From: Pristionchus mayeri
Lineage: Eukaryota > Nematoda > Chromadorea > Rhabditida > Neodiplogasteridae
DNA: 64,000 nucleotides
Direction: 5' to 3'
NCBI GenBank assembly: GCA_036245805.1
Contig: BTRK01000005.1
Coordinates: forward strand, 41,155,216-41,219,215
The notes beneath the pieces are model-generated. The model made no database searches. It saw only the letters and a program-made list of their open reading frames with translations, and was not told where the DNA came from. This document shows positions 1-12,147 of this stretch, piece by piece. Numbering within the stretch: the first letter of the stretch is position 1; each line of letters begins with the position of its first letter. The translations under genes and the position numbers were made by a program.

Positions 1-1047
1 CGAGTCAGTGAGAGAGACTCACAAAGGTTCAGAAAAAAGAACCATTCGGAGTGGCTACTCATTTTGCAGCCATCACTCGAGTCAGTGAGAGAGACTCACA
101 AAGGTTCAGAAAAATGAACCATTCGGAGTGGCTACTCATTTTGCAGCCATCACTCGAGTCAGTGAGAGAGACTCACAAAGGTTCAGAAAAATGAACTATG
201 GCTACTCATTTTGCAGCCATCACTCGAGTCAGTGAGAGAGACTCACAAAGGTTCAGAAAAATGAACCATGGCTACTCATTTTGCAGCCATCACTCGAGTC
301 AGTGAGAGAGACTCACAAAGGTTCAGAAAAAAGAACCATGGCTACTCATTTTGCAGCCATCACTCGAGTCAGAGAGAGAGAGACTCACAAAGGTTCAGAA
401 AAAAGAACCATTCTTAGTGGCTACTCATTTTGCAGCCATCACTCGAGTCAGTGAGAGAGACTCACAAAGGTTCAGAAAAATGAACCATGGCTACTCATTT
501 TGCAGCCATCACTCGAGTCAGTGAGAGAGACTCACAAAGGTTCAGAAAAATGAACCATTCGGAGTGGCTACTCATTTTGCAGCCATCACTCGGGTCAGTG
601 AGAGAGACTCACAAAGGTTCAGAAAAATGAACTATGGCTACTCATTTTGCAGCCATCACTCGAGTCAGTGAGAGAGACTCACAAAGGTTCAGAAAAATGA
701 ACCATTCGGAGTGGCTACTCATTTTGCAGCCATCACTCGAGTCAGTGAGAGAGACTCACAAAGGTTCAGAAAAATGAACCATTCGGAGTGGCTACTCATT
801 TTGCAGCCATCACTCGAGTCAGTGAGAGAGACTCACAAAGGTTCAGAAAAATGAACCATTCGGAGTGGCTACTCATTTTGCAGCCATCACTCGAGTCAGT
901 GAGAGAGACTCACAAAGGTTCAGAAAAATGAACCATTCGGAGTGGCTACTCATTTTGCAGCCATCTCTCGAGTCAGTGAGAGAGACTCACAAAGGTTCAG
1001 AAAAATGAACCATTCGGAGTGGCTACTCATTTTGCAGCCATCACTCG
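1..1047. repeat. Tandem satellite array, ~77-bp unit (14 units, continues beyond window start)
   Basis: About fourteen head-to-tail copies of a unit starting CGAGTCAGTGAGAGAG and ending TTTTGCAGCCATCACT. Full units are 77 bp. A 70-bp variant lacks the TTCGGAG stretch after GAACCA, and both lengths are interspersed. One unit (near 591) has CGGGTCAGTG, and one (near 366) has an altered AGAGAG run. The array is cut by the window edge, so its full size is unknown. Just under two units of the same sequence occur at 13405-13552 inside a palindromic element. No coding function is visible. Confidence 0.97.
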
Positions 1048-1106
1048 TCTGGGGGTACTGTAGAGTCGATTGGGTACTGTACTTAGTCTTGACCTACCAT
1101 GATTAT
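1048..1106. repeat. Flank of the satellite, matching an arm of the 10.3-14.3 kb palindrome
   Basis: The bases after the array (GGGGGTACTGTAGAGTCG through CTTGACCTACCATGA) repeat nearly base for base the sequence that follows the satellite copy at 13553-13606. This ties the window-start array to the same element family. The match stops where a second repeat (1107-1320) begins. Confidence 0.85.
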
Positions 1107-1320
1107 TTCTACAATTTGTATAGACAGATTTTTTATATTGTTCCTAGTATTCAAAAAAAGTGAGAAAATTCGAAAATTTAGCACATTTTACGCTGTTTCT
1201 CGAATACTAGGAAAAATATAAAAAATCTGTCTATACAAATTGTAGAGCTGATCATGAGGATTCAGAAAATACCCCACAAGTGGGGTCTTCCGATATTGTG
1301 CGCAGACTAGTTCCCATTTG
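1107..1320. mobile_element. Truncated palindromic MITE (family T), second copy at 54288
   Basis: Inverted repeat: a left arm with CAATTTGTATAGACAG and a right arm with CTGTCTATACAAATTG, around a centre with GAATACTAGG on both sides. The complete relative at 54288-54572 shows the same order, including GAGGATTCAGAAAATA and a terminal ACTAGT/ACTCGT-type end. Here the outer ~65 bp of the left end are missing, replaced by the satellite flank. Non-coding. Confidence 0.8.
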
Positions 1321-4234
1321 AATTTGAAAATTTGTAGATACAAGTAATTGTGTCAAAGGGGAGCCAGCAAGCGAGATAAAAATTCCAAAATTTTACAGTA
1401 GGTCCCTGCCTTATTGTTACTAACAATTTCTTAATCGCGTTATTAAAGTTTAATTTCTTAATTAAATTATGGCGTACGTTTCAATCAGTTTCCCTTTCAC
1501 TTCACCGCTCATCCGAAGTGAACGGAGAGGAATGGTCCGCCGCGAGAACAAAGGGAATTGTCTGATCTGACGGGCTGTGTAGGAGAGTTAATAGCCTGCT
1601 GCAGTTGGTGTGCGCCCTCTTTAATCAGCGAGAGAGTGTATGTAATTAAGATAGGCAATTTCCAACTAACTTTCCACTAACCGATTTCCTTGAAATTTAA
1701 CTCTATTAGGCCCTTTACAATTTCTATTTCCTGCAGACGCGCGATCTCTCAAAGGCGGTGCTCAATGAGTTCATGATCGGCGCCTCTGAAAAGCATCTGA
1801 TCATCGCTATGATGAGTGAAAAGGTCGGCATACTCGGACGTAAGGGGATCGCAAAAACTCGGCCTTTTATGGAAACCGCTGAAAAACGAGTACACATTTC
1901 CATATTTTTCAATTCAGGCGACCACGTGACACAGTCTAATGAGACAGCAGTCAACGGTCGCAGATGACGATACGGCCATGTAGGAAGCAGGTAATCGATT
2001 TCCTCTAGGTGTATGCCATTCTCTCCCCAGTATTATTTCTGAATTGAGGGAGATTTCAGCATTCTCACTTTCACCCATAACAGTTTTTTTAAAACTCTGT
2101 CATTCACCAATGACTTCAAAAAAAAGTGCACCGAAAAATCGGTAATTCATATCTTTCCACACCTTCGGCTTCATTGAAAGAGAGATATGAACGCATTCTT
2201 GAAACAATTAATGACTGATCTGCGAACACTTGGTTCATTGGAGTTTCACAGGCCATTTAATTCATACAGAGATGAGGAAAATCCAATTTTGTATTGTTCT
2301 TACGACAATTTAATCAATATCAAATTCGGCCTGCTGCAGCTGCAGTCGATCACTCACAGCGGATTGCGGTAGCCCCGCCCCTGCTACAAGACCTCCAACC
2401 ATTCTCCTTCCTCCTGAGAATTCCATACTTGGTCTTACTCCTCCACACCTCTACTCTCCTTCCACCGTGCTGCTATTGATTGAGGAAAGATTCTCACGAA
2501 TCACATCCATGCAGACTGCTCACTCCTCCTCGTGTTCAACCGCCGACTCGAAAGTGCAGCTGAACGGAAGGAGCTCCGACCTATCGTCGTCAGGACAGCA
2601 AAACGTGTTCATGAACGGTGTATTAGTGTATGATTAAATGTTTTTAAAACGAGAAATCTTGGAGGCAACATTTCGGAATTCCTCCTTCTCGAGACTTAGT
2701 GAAGATTGGATTTGCATGATACTGGATATTGTAAAATTATGAATTGTTTCAGCTGACGAACGTTAAGGATGCGGCGCCGCAAGCCGCGCCATTTTCTCAA
2801 GGGAATTTATATGAAGGTGCAATAAAAAATAATATTATTTTATCGTTTTTCTCAGGCGATGAGTGCGAATTGTCGTATCGTGTGAAGCTTGAGTATTTAG
2901 ATGTCGAGAAGCATAGATCTCATGGGTCGAAGTTCGTTTTTTTGCTTTCGAGAAAGCTAGTTTAACGTTAGCGTTCCAAATATCCAGTTAGAAATCACAA
3001 GGAGTATTTTTTCCTCAGAAGCATGGCTTTCCTTCTGGTAGACGAGTATTTTCACTGCGAGAATGCATAGCCATGGAGTGGAAAGGTGCAAAGTAAATTA
3101 TGTCATCAATTTCAATTTCACACTGTTTCATTTGATGTTTCACGAGCATTCCGAATCGTGAACACCCTATATTATTACGAGACTGGGCAGTTTTTATACG
3201 AATGTAATCTATTCTTGTGGAAGCCTGTCAATAACCAATTGCACTTTATTCTCATCCTTACCTTGATGTCAAAAAATATGGGATGGTGTAACTTTTTTTT
3301 CTCACACTATTTTAAGGGAAAAAATACTTTATTTCTAGCACTCCTAACGCCTCGCACATTACTCTGGCAAATGTATGCAAATAACGACAAATATATGTGC
3401 GAGAACGTACTCGAGAAGTACTCGAGAAAACTCTTTTCGGATTCATTTTCAAAATATTTTCAATGACTACATAGTAATTATAATTGTTATGCTAGGAATG
3501 AGTTAATGCGAAACTGCTGAGGTACGCTAGTTATTGTCTAGATGTGTTCATGATTATTGATTAGATGCTCTTCTACAGTGGGGGATCTCGATCGAATTCA
3601 GCGACGAGATGTCTCTCGAGCCTCGTTAGTAGACTTGTTGATGCTTGGATTTGTGTGGTGCCAGAAATGTATAATTAAATAGTGTTTCAAGTCTCGAACT
3701 GGAAAGTGCGGTCCTACAAGCCTCGCCCCATTCGCAGCTTGACTCAGCTATTATTTATTTTGAACAGCGGAAATTCACTCAAAGCGATGTTCTAGAGATT
3801 CGCAAATATTTAGAGAAAGTGTGAAGCACAGGTGTGCCGCGTCCCTTCTCATTTTCGCGCTTTTGACATGTCGATGTTCTTTGAATATATTTGACCAACG
3901 ATAACACGGGATTCTGACGGGGAATTTTGAAGAAAAAAATGCGGAGAAAGAGAGAAAGCTGTTGTATTTTCTCTAGCCATCAGTCGGGCAATCGAGATAC
4001 TGCGAGATTTTTTGATTATGAATAGGCAAACTTTTTCATCACCACATGTCGCCTGGCATCCTCCACACTCTGATCTCTGATTGCATCGGTTTGACCGTCC
4101 AGATAAGGTATACGGACTCGATGAAACAGAACACGATTTTCAGTTACTTTAACTTTTTCGGATATCTCGTTCTGTAAGGATTATGAGAGATCACGTCTCA
4201 TAATGCTTGGAAATGTATCCTTTGTTTCATACAA
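1321..4234. other. No recognisable gene; old dispersed repeat modules
   Basis: No ORF here shows a recognisable domain. One stretch from about 1737 (preceded by TTTCCTGCAG, acceptor-like) stays open for ~75 codons but resembles nothing I know. Two segments, 2670-2810 and 3625-3725, are diverged copies of each other: GGATTTG..., then an AT-rich stretch, then TGTTTCA, then a GCCGCGCCATT/GCCTCGCCCCATT block. 2880-2960 and 3045-3085 carry the GAAGCATAGAT-type motif seen elsewhere. These are relics, not genes, as far as can be seen. Confidence 0.5.
2200..2372 (-). repeat. Dispersed repeat module M2, minus orientation
   Basis: Read on the minus strand it contains GTGAAACTCCAATGAACC followed by AAGTGTTCGCAGATCAG. 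This matches 15640-15670 (GTGAAACTCCAATGAGCC, AAGTGATTCACA) and 33585-33612 (GTTAAACTCCAATGAGCC, ATTGATTCACA). A CTGCAGCTGCAG-type stretch upstream of the motif also recurs as an AACTGCAACAGCTTCAGC stretch in the 15.4-kb copy. Confidence 0.6.
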
Positions 4235-4328
4235 ATTTGAAATACTTATACTCGAATTGGTTGTTAGATAGGCCACATTTTTTCCTACCGCCGCGGCGTG
4301 GTCGATTCTCTCGCGATTCCTCTCATAT
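4235..4328. mobile_element. Solo terminus of a P-family palindromic element
   Basis: The segment from GAAATACTTATACTCG to CGCGATTCCTCTCATATG equals the right end of the P elements (compare 27830-27931). It includes the CCTACCGCCGCGGCG block and the terminal sequence CGCGATTCCTCTCAT. The rest of the element is absent. Confidence 0.75.
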
Positions 4329-4901
4329 GAAAATTATGCAATTCATTCCAATAAGATTCCAAAAAGAGAACTGAAGAGAGGCGGGTGAGCCCGACTGTCT
4401 ATTTTCTTGCCACATTCTCGCAAGGCGATCACAAAATATTTTTCCTGCCGGATTTGGATTGCAAGTAAAAACTCTCTTCGACCCACTCCCCGTATCACCA
4501 TGGACTGGATGAATGTATACGATTAGCTTGGTAGCAAGAGTGCATGAAATGAGCGGGAATTTGTAATTAGGATAATTATCACAATTGAAACGATATATTT
4601 AGAGTGATGTCAGCGACTGAATATTGGAGGTGCTTTTAAAAATCTTTTATGTGATGTCGTACTACGACTTCATAGTTAATTATGTGAAAATCAATAATGT
4701 AAGAATATTAATTATATTTTATTGCCAAGAGTCCTTTGTCCTTCTTACTGATGCAGGTGAGATAAGTGTATTGATACAGGCATCGTGAAGCATAAATGTT
4801 CATGGGAGTAATTTTCAGAATCATCTCTTTCACTGAAAACTTTTTTATCTTCCTTTGCCGGTTTCATTGTATCATATATGTATTTATGTATTTCATTTAT
4901 G
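4329..4901. other. No gene seen; one copy of the GAAGCATAAATGTTCATGG motif
   Basis: AT-rich sequence without a supportable ORF. 4785-4822 carries GAAGCATAAATGTTCATG and GAGTAATTTTCAG, a motif recurring at 14400, 18400 and 19260 among others. A short fragment near 4485 (CTTCGACCCACTCCCCG) resembles, on the minus strand, the GGATCGAAGAGAGTGT block at 36310. Confidence 0.45.
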
Positions 4902-5880
4902 TATTTTTGGATTGAGGCGTGGTTAAGCACGCGCTCTCAAAAAGTACGTGTTGATACAGTTCTCTCTCAACCCTCACATGTATCGTCCGGTGTCCCACAA
5001 GTAAGCGTTTTAGGTCCACTACTATTCCTTATTTTCATTAACGATATTGTCGATTCATGCCCAATAGATTCCTACTTATTTGCCGATGACCTTAAGCTTA
5101 TGTTCTCTTTCCGTCACGAATCTCCCCCCTCTCCTGCCCCTCTCCAATCCGCCCTAGATGCCCTTTCCAGTTGGTGCGCTACTTGGCAAATGACAGTTCA
5201 TCCACCTAAGTCTCACATTCTTCATGTCGGGAAGAGAAATCCCAAAATTGCATACTATTTCTATTCTGCTCATATTTCTCCCATCGATTGTTTTAGGGAT
5301 CTTGGTATTCTAATATCAAGTAATCTATCCTTCCGCCCTCATATTGTCGACATTGTTACTTTTTATTGCAATTAAATCAGCCAATCCCGTAGTTCTCATT
5401 CATGCTTACAGAGTATATGTACGCTCTATAATATTTTAGAATATGGTGCCATTGTATATTCCCCCATACACTCTCAAGGATCGAAAACTACTTGAGAGAG
5501 TGCAGTATAATTTTGTACGTAGGTTGCATTTTCGTTGTAAAATTCCATTTAACTGATACACGTCGTCTTGCAAAATGTTCGAACTCGAACCTCTTGATTA
5601 TCGTAGAACTGTATTTACATATAAATTTATACATTCTCTTTTCTCCCCACAGGCATCAGTAACCCCTTCCCTTCTATTCACGTATAGGCTCTCTCGAACT
5701 CGACGAGCAACTCGTAAAATGTATCAACATTTCCGAGCTCGTGATAACTTTTCCAAAAACTTAATTTCCCATCGCACCCATTCACTTATTAATTCGTTGC
5801 CAAGTGACTTATTCACTAAATCATCTCCGCTATTCGTAAAGCATATTTCATCTATTGTTCCTGTATCTTATCTTCTCTAA
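4902..5880 (+). pseudogene. Non-LTR (LINE) reverse transcriptase, 5'-truncated and decayed
   Basis: The plus-strand frame from about 4902 encodes the C-terminal half of a LINE reverse transcriptase. It has a segment resembling SGVPQGSVLGPLLFLIFINDI (the second G of GVPQGS is V here), then the catalytic FADDLKL motif at about 5080-5100, the LDALSSWC and HPPKSHILHVGKR segments, and FRDLGILIS. After a stop near 5373 the frame resumes as ILEYGAIVYSP and then FELEPLDYRRTVF, the usual C-terminal LINE block, and continues to about 5880. The N-terminal endonuclease and the first RT motifs are missing, as expected from 5' truncation at target-primed insertion. Stops and at least one frameshift make it dead. 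It resembles the LINE at 28.2-32.3 kb (FHLEPLEYRRT block) but is a different copy. Jockey/CR1-like placement is inference. Confidence 0.9.
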
Positions 5881-6038
5881 TGACAAATCCACATCTCCAA
5901 GTCTACTCAATTCTCGGGTCGTCGAATGCGACGGCTACTCTATTCGACAATTACCATTTCACCTACCAGCTCCGAGCTGCTGGTTTTCCTGTTGTTTTCT
6001 ATGTACTCGCGCAGATTAATCTTGTGCGATAAAGATAT
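5881..6038. other. Probable 3' UTR of the LINE and short spacer
   Basis: Short non-coding sequence between the end of the RT reading frame and the left end of palindrome P1. No simple-repeat or poly(A) tail is obvious, so the LINE 3' end is not fixed. Confidence 0.35.
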
Positions 6039-6451
6039 AAGAGAGGAATCGCGATAGAATCGAGCACTCAGCGGCGGTGAATTCAAATTTGTCCTATCTG
6101 GCTGAAATTTTCGTGAGAAGTATTTTGGATGATGCTCTTTCACACTGCGTCGTCAGAATTTTGATATCTGTCGTCATCTTCGAGATTCAGATGGTCAAAC
6201 TTGGCACTATCACTTTTCAAAATTCAAATCGCGCTCACTTAAATGATTATAAATCCGTTTAAAAATTAGATAGAAGGTCGTTCTTTGTTTCGTAAGCTAC
6301 CATCATGCTCTATAACTTTTATGTTGACGATGTCATTCGTTGTGCTCGTCCTGGTTCGGGGTGGTTGGGTTCATTAAAAATGGCTGTTCTCAAAAAATCG
6401 GGAAAACGTCTTGAGATCGGGTGCTTTTTTGATAGACCCTATGGTGAACTA

Positions 6452-7818
6452 TTAGGTTGGTGCAAAAGTTTCTTTCTTTTTCATGCACCAACATTCTGAC
6501 ATCCCCAGGTAGTCGTAAGGAGCCAATCAAATAATTGTTTTTGCAGTTGATACGGACATGGGTAAACACTATAGCGAATACAGTACGTGCTAATCGCCTT
6601 GACCATGTGCGTGCGCCGCGCTGCGCGGCGGCGTGCGGCTTACGCGGATTGATTTTGCGGGATGAATATTATTTTTCACGATTCGAACCTATTACTTTCG
6701 AATTCTCCGTAAAATTTCCCATCGAAAGGAGTATTCATTCATATTTTTAAAGATATATTTATATTTATAAATCAATATTTTGAATGCGGAATTTCTGCAC
6801 CCTACCGTAATCTCACTTTACAATAGCGACAGTATCGCAAACTGGGATTACGGTAGGTTGCAGCATTACAGAATTCAAAATATTGATTTCTTTTTCTAAA
6901 AATATGAATGAATAGTCCTTCCGATGCGAAATTTTACGGAGAATTCGAAAATAATAGGTTCGAATCGTGAAAAGCAATATTCTTTACGCAAAATCAATCC
7001 GCGCAAGCAGCGCTCCGCCGCGCAGCGCCGCACACGCACATGACCAAGGCGATTAGCACGTACTGTACTATATTAGGTTGATTCAATCAAATAGAATAGA
7101 GCATATTAGTTCGGAAGTAATCGGACCAGGTCGAGCAATCCGACTTTTCAATTACTCTAAGCTCCGAGGGGAATAGCGCTGCATTAAGCACATTATTACA
7201 AAGTACTTTGGCTGGGTATGTCATACGACATAGCCCACCAAACCTGCAATGAAAACGCACTAGAAGTGTTGGCCCAGAACAACCGTCTTTGAAAATCATA
7301 GATCACAAATTGCTGAGCGCAACTTCCTAACACAGCATCGATGAATGCTCAATTTCGATGGGTTGTGAAGTACTTCCCCTGTAAGTATGCTAACAATTTT
7401 AGGAAAGGATATGACTTCCCGTTGAAGAACTGCAGTTTTCGAAATAGTCGTGTTCTGATTCATCCGCTAAAATCGACAATTTTTGGATTCCCCCGTCTCC
7501 CACACACGGTCGAATCCGGATTTTGTGTGCTTAGTAGAACAAAGAACTCCTGCCCAAGTGGTCCTCAATTGGTTAGAATCAGAATCCCACAAGTATTCGA
7601 TATCCTGAATTTATCCCATAATGCTCAAAATTGTCGTTTTCCAATGTTAATTTTCTAAGACTTATCAACTTCTCACGATGATGCGTATATCCAAATCAAA
7701 TGTATGGTAGTAATCTATCGCCATGGCCATAACACATGGTATACAGAAAATCATGAGTCTAGGCACGCCAACAGAAATTTGAAAAATAAAAAAGAAAGAA
7801 ACTTATGCACCAACCTAA
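6452..7818. mobile_element. Mariner-ended non-autonomous element inserted in P1
   Basis: Terminal inverted repeats begin TTAGGTTGGTGCAAAAGT at the left and TTAGGTTGGTGCATAAGT (reverse-complemented) at the right, followed by the shared TTCTTTCTTTTT. It is flanked by TA on both sides (6450-6451, 7819-7820). The opposite, uninterrupted arm of P1 reads GGTGAGCTATCTTGTGCC with a single TA at the matching place, so this is a clean TA insertion. About 880 bp remain after subtracting the nested palindrome at 6581-7065. I find no transposase motif inside. Confidence 0.88.
6581..7065. mobile_element. Palindromic MITE nested in the mariner-ended element
   Basis: Ends CAGTACGTGCTAATCGCC (left) and GGCGATTAGCACGTACTG (right), with TA on both flanks (6579-6580, 7066-7067). 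The arms pair through CCATGTGCGTGCG/CGCACACGCACATG and AATATTGATTT... The centre holds CCTACCGTAATC mirrored by GATTACGGTAGG. Non-coding. Third level of nesting in P1. Confidence 0.85.
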
Positions 7819-9391
7819 TATCTTGTGCCCAAAAAAGCAGGCAAATCGAGATGGGGAAAAAAAGTGGGCTCACTTTTTGTACGGTGACCCAGAAATCGGT
7901 CCCTGACAGCAATACTTCCAAAGCTCTAATTGGCCGCTATTGGGTGCAAATATATTCAAAAACATCAAAAACAACATTCTAAGTTGTTTCCCCAATAGCT
8001 GTACCACTTTCATAAGTCAAAATTACGGTAGGACCTCAAATTCAAAAATCGAGATTTTGATCCTCAACAACCTATAGGGTGGGTGCTACTGCTCTAAATA
8101 GGTTCAAAGCCATGTAGGAAAAATCCCTTGAAACTATCAAACAAAGTGGGCACGTATAAATACGCTATTTCATCGGCTGGATTCAAGGAAATGCACAAAA
8201 GTGTATATCCGTTCAAAATTGACATTCAGACCTGTCCCTAGGCTAGAAATGTAGAGAACAACGATCTAAACATTTTATCTGTTGAAAGTTTGCTTCTATC
8301 TTTTCGTTTACTTGAGCTACAGAGCCTAGAAGTTGGCAGAAATGGGCGGTCGAGGCGCGCAAGGGAGAGCAAAATGGAGGGGAGAGAGAGGGAGGTCAGG
8401 CGGCGAGAGCGCCAGACGGTTAGAGCACGCGCTCTCGGGGGATTCTAGCCCATTTCTTCCCAACTTCTAGGCTCTATAGCTTTCTTCAACAAACAGATAA
8501 ATGCTCACTTTCAACAGATAAAATGTTTGGCTCGTTGTTCTCTACATTTCTAGCCTAGGTGCAGGTCCGAATCTCAATTTTTAACCGATTTACACTTTTG
8601 CGCATTTCCTTGAATCCTGCCGATGAAATAGCGTCTTTATTCATGCCCACTTTGCTTGATACGTTTCAAGGGATGTTCCTTTGAACCTATTTAGAACAGT
8701 AGCACCCATCCCATAGGTTGTTGAGGATCAAAATCTCGATTTTTGAATTTGAGGTCCTACCGTAATTTCGACTGATGAAAGTGGTACAGCTATTGGGGGA
8801 ACAACTTAGAATGTTGTTTTTGATGTTTTTGAATGTATTTACACCCAATAGCGGCCAATTAGAGCTTTGGAAGTATTGCTGTCAGGGACCGATTTCTGGG
8901 TCACCGTACAAAAAGTGAGCCCACTTTTTTTTCCTCGATTTGCCTGATTTTTGGGCACAAGATAGCTCACCATAGGGTCAATCAAACAAGCACCCGATCT
9001 CAAGACGTTTTTCCGATTTTTTGAGAACAGCCATTTTTAGTGAACCCAACCACCCCAAACCAGGACGAGCACATCGAATGACATCGTCAACATAAAAGTT
9101 ATAGAGCATGATGGTAGCTTTATTACGAAACAAAGAACGACCTTCTATCTTATTTTTAAACGGATTTATGATCATTTAAGTGAGCGCGATTTGAATGTCG
9201 AAAAGTGATAGTTCCAAGTTTGACCATCTGAATCTCGAAGATGACGACAGATATCAAAATTCTGACGACGCTGTGTGAAAGAACATCATCCAAAATACTT
9301 CTCACGAAAATGTCAGCCAGATAGCACAAATTTGAAATTCTCCGCCGCTAGCCGCCCTAAAATGCTCGATTCTCTCGCGATTCCTCTCATA

Positions 9392-10284
9392 AGAAAAATC
9401 AAATATATTATGAGTGTACTTATGTTTTTGTAGTAGTCTAATGACCTTCATAATAATACCAATACTTAATTCATTTTCATTCCGGAGAAAGACACAATGC
9501 AATGGAGATTTCGAAATATATCGGAAATGTACATTTGCTAGGTTCTTTGTGATTGTGTGCCTCAAGAGAGATACAATTCGTCAAGAGCTTTGGTAGTGCA
9601 ATCACAGGCCGCGATCAGATGAGAAAAAATGTTCTATCAATTCTCTTCGTTAAAGATCGTGCCCATACACGTCTCCTCCACTCACACCTCCTGCTTCCTC
9701 TTCTCGATTGGTGGCCAGCAGACTCTCTTCGACCCATTTTCGATTGCACTTTCGATTTCATATGGCGAGCGGATACTGCAATTAATAAGTGTACAATGAG
9801 ATGGTTGCATGATAGCGTTGTAAGGTAAATTAGTGAATAATACTTGTCTGATGCATCCGTATTGACAAAATCGCAAAAATCGTACTTTAGAGAAACCACT
9901 GAAACATAAGTTCACAGATTTCCAATTCAAAAACTATGGTGCTCACGCGGTGAAAAAATAATTGCTCAGCAGCCTATTATCGCAGCATTGGACACGGCTA
10001 CAGAGGAAGCAGGGTACATCAACTGACTGGGGATCAGTCGGAGGGGCTGCAGCAGATTTGATTGGATTTCCTCTGGTATACGCGCGTGGCCTCATCGAAT
10101 TTAACTGGGAGGTTAAAAAAAAAGTTAACAAGTGCAGAGTGGAGTGCAGCAAGTGGGTCAATTTATGCTATTTTTTTGTTATAGATGGGAGATCTAGAAT
10201 TTGGAGAAATTTAATTTGTGTTTCAACAATGAGATATGTGAAGATTTGACTCATAATTTATCATTTAATAGTTTATCATTTAAT
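9392..10284. other. Dispersed repeat modules, no gene
   Basis: 9430-9790 on the minus strand matches 14900-15200 and 36280-36640: shared landmarks GTCGAAGAGAGTCTGCTG (ATCAAAGAGAGTGTGCTC in the other copy), GAGAAGAGGAAGCAGG, and CTAGCAAATGTACATTT. 9880-10085 carries the M3-M4 pair in minus orientation, with TGAAACA (minus-strand TGTTTCA) at 9900-9906. 10219-10225 is TGTTTCA inside TTAATTTGTGTTTCAACA, similar to 53661-53678. The 95-codon frame at 9962 is not conserved as protein. Confidence 0.5.
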
Positions 10285-10807
10285 AAGTGTTACAGTAGCG
10301 CCAATAAGTATTGAAACGATTTGTTATTTTGCTATAACTTTTTCGCTGATCTATTTAGTAATTTGGATGTTGTGGCGCTATACGCCAAATCGATCGAGGA
10401 ATACGATGCACATATTGCGTCATCACTTGCATCATAACTGATTACGTAGTGATGACGCATTCGAATTTCACTTTTTTTCAAACAGGGGTTATTCTTACAC
10501 AGATTTTTTCCAGCTTGCCAAACTTTCTGACATTGGAGGCAGGACCGAGACCTATCCATAATATAAATTTGAAGTTGCTGCTCGGTCGTATATTAGCTGC
10601 AGCCTTGCTGCAATATCGAAGTCGGAAATTCAGATCTCGGCTTCTAGACAACCTAGAGACTCGTTCAAGGCATCAAAATGATCGGCATCATGAGTAAAGT
10701 TCATCCTGAGAATATGAAAACTAAAACTCTTAATTTCCCCTCAGGGCATGAAAAAATCACTTTTTCATATGGCCACTTTTTGGAGATTTATAACTATGTA
10801 GGAACTG

Positions 10808-12104
10808 TATATGAGAGACTTTTTGAGTCAGTGAACATATTTGTGAAGACCCTTGGCAAAGTGCGAAAAATTGAAATCGCCCATAATGTGCCTACATGTA
10901 GTACTCGACGAGCATAGCTCGGGTGCCCCATCCCGAGTGTTCTAGATCACTCTCTGCAAAATGGGACAGATTCAAATCTTAACAGTGAAATTTCGAATTT
11001 CGCCATTTCGAAACCGATTTGAATGGTTGATGTCTCAAAAAATTGCTAATATTCCATGGATTATATGCACCAAATTCTAGAATGATTGGGCTTCAACTCG
11101 TGAAGAAACATCGAAAAAAAAATTTATTTTATTTCTATTTTTTTCAGATGGGTTGGTAGCCACGATTTTATTGTTTTATTATCTCGAGCTTTATGCATAC
11201 TATTAGTAGAAAAATTTTGAAAAAAATAAAAAAATACGGTTTTTGAGATATTGAAATATAATCAGTTCGTGATCACGTCAAACTACCGTACTCGAGTGAT
11301 GAGAGTGTGTGCAGAATGAAGAGACGATTACACGAATTTAGCTCACGATTTTCAGGGTACGGTATAAGGATTACTGTATGTTGCATAAATTCATGCCAGC
11401 CTGTCCGGCGACTATTGTGCCACTATGGCTTGATTGGCACAATTTGGTGTTTCTACAATATTAGTGTTTCTACAATATTCAGTAGTTCAGACTACGGTAG
11501 CCGACAAATGATAACTGACACAGTCTGTATGATGTGCCTCATGCAACCTTAGGAAAATCCAGCATCACCCTCCACCTCAATGCAATTCGTGTAATAGTCT
11601 CTTCATTCTGCACACTCTCTCATAACTCGAGTACGGTAGTTTGACGTGATCACGAAATGATTATATTTCAATATCTCAAAAACCGTATTTTTTTATTTTT
11701 TCAAATTTTTTCTACTAATAGTATGCATAAATCTCGAGATAATAAAACAATAAAAATCGTGGCTACCAACCCATCTGAAAAAAATAGAAATAAAATAAAA
11801 AATTTTTCCGATGTTTCTTCATGAGTTGAAGCCCAATCATTCTAGAATTTGGTGCATATAATCCATGGAATATTAGCAATTTTTTGATACTTCAACCATT
11901 CAAATCGGTTTCGAAATGACGAAATTCGAAATTTCACTGTTAAGATTTGAATCTGTCCCATTTCGCAGAGAGTGATCTAGAACACTCGGGATGGGGCACC
12001 CGAGCTATGCTCGTCGAGTACTACATGTAGGCACATTATGGGTGATTTCGATTTTTCGCACTTTGCTAAGCATATGTTCACTGACACAAAAAATCTCTCA
12101 TATA
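10808..12104. mobile_element. Palindromic element Q1 (1.3 kb), nested
   Basis: Ends ATATGAGAGACTTTTTGA and TCTCTCATATA-type. Arms pair over most of their length: TACATGTAGTACTCGACG (10891) with CGTCGAGTACTACATGTA (12010), CATCCCGAGTGTTCTAGA with TCTAGAACACTCGGGATG, and GTACTCGAGTGATGAGAG with the matching right-arm sequence near 11620. Outer-palindrome sequence resumes on both sides. Same family as 15918, 17240, 24284 and the half copy at 55385. Non-coding. Confidence 0.9.
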
Positions 12105-12147
12105 AAAATATGGTTCTTGATTAATCATGTTCATAATGTTGTAATTA

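Larger units (their letters stand above)
6039..9391. mobile_element. Palindromic element P1 (3.35 kb, interrupted)
   Basis: The left end AGAGAGGAATCGCGATAGAATCGAG (given here only as a landmark near 6040) is mirrored by CTCGATTCTCTCGCGATT...CTCTCAT near 9364-9390, and the two arms remain complementary for over a kilobase. Paired landmarks include TCGTCAGAATTTTGAT (6152) with ATCAAAATTCTGACGA (9253), and GTGAGCCCACTTTTT (8916) with AGTGGGCTCACTTTTT (7863). The centre (8360-8450) is rich in GAGAGCGC-type sequence. The left arm is split by a mariner-ended insertion at 6452-7818. No transposase is visible. Close relatives lie at 19354 and 25828, with fragments at 4235, 14405, 52811 and 57317. Confidence 0.9.

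Noticed and set aside
1..1047. CRISPR array
   Set aside because: Units are contiguous 70-77-bp tandem copies with no unique spacers, and the rest of the window is eukaryotic.
1724..1967. Exon-like ORF after TTTCCTGCAG
   Set aside because: Open for ~75 codons with an acceptor-like start, but no recognised domain, no plausible following intron, and open frames exist on both strands.
9962..10249. 95-codon frame at 9962 as a gene (TDWGSVGGAAADLIG)
   Set aside because: Overlaps module M3; other copies of the module do not keep the frame.
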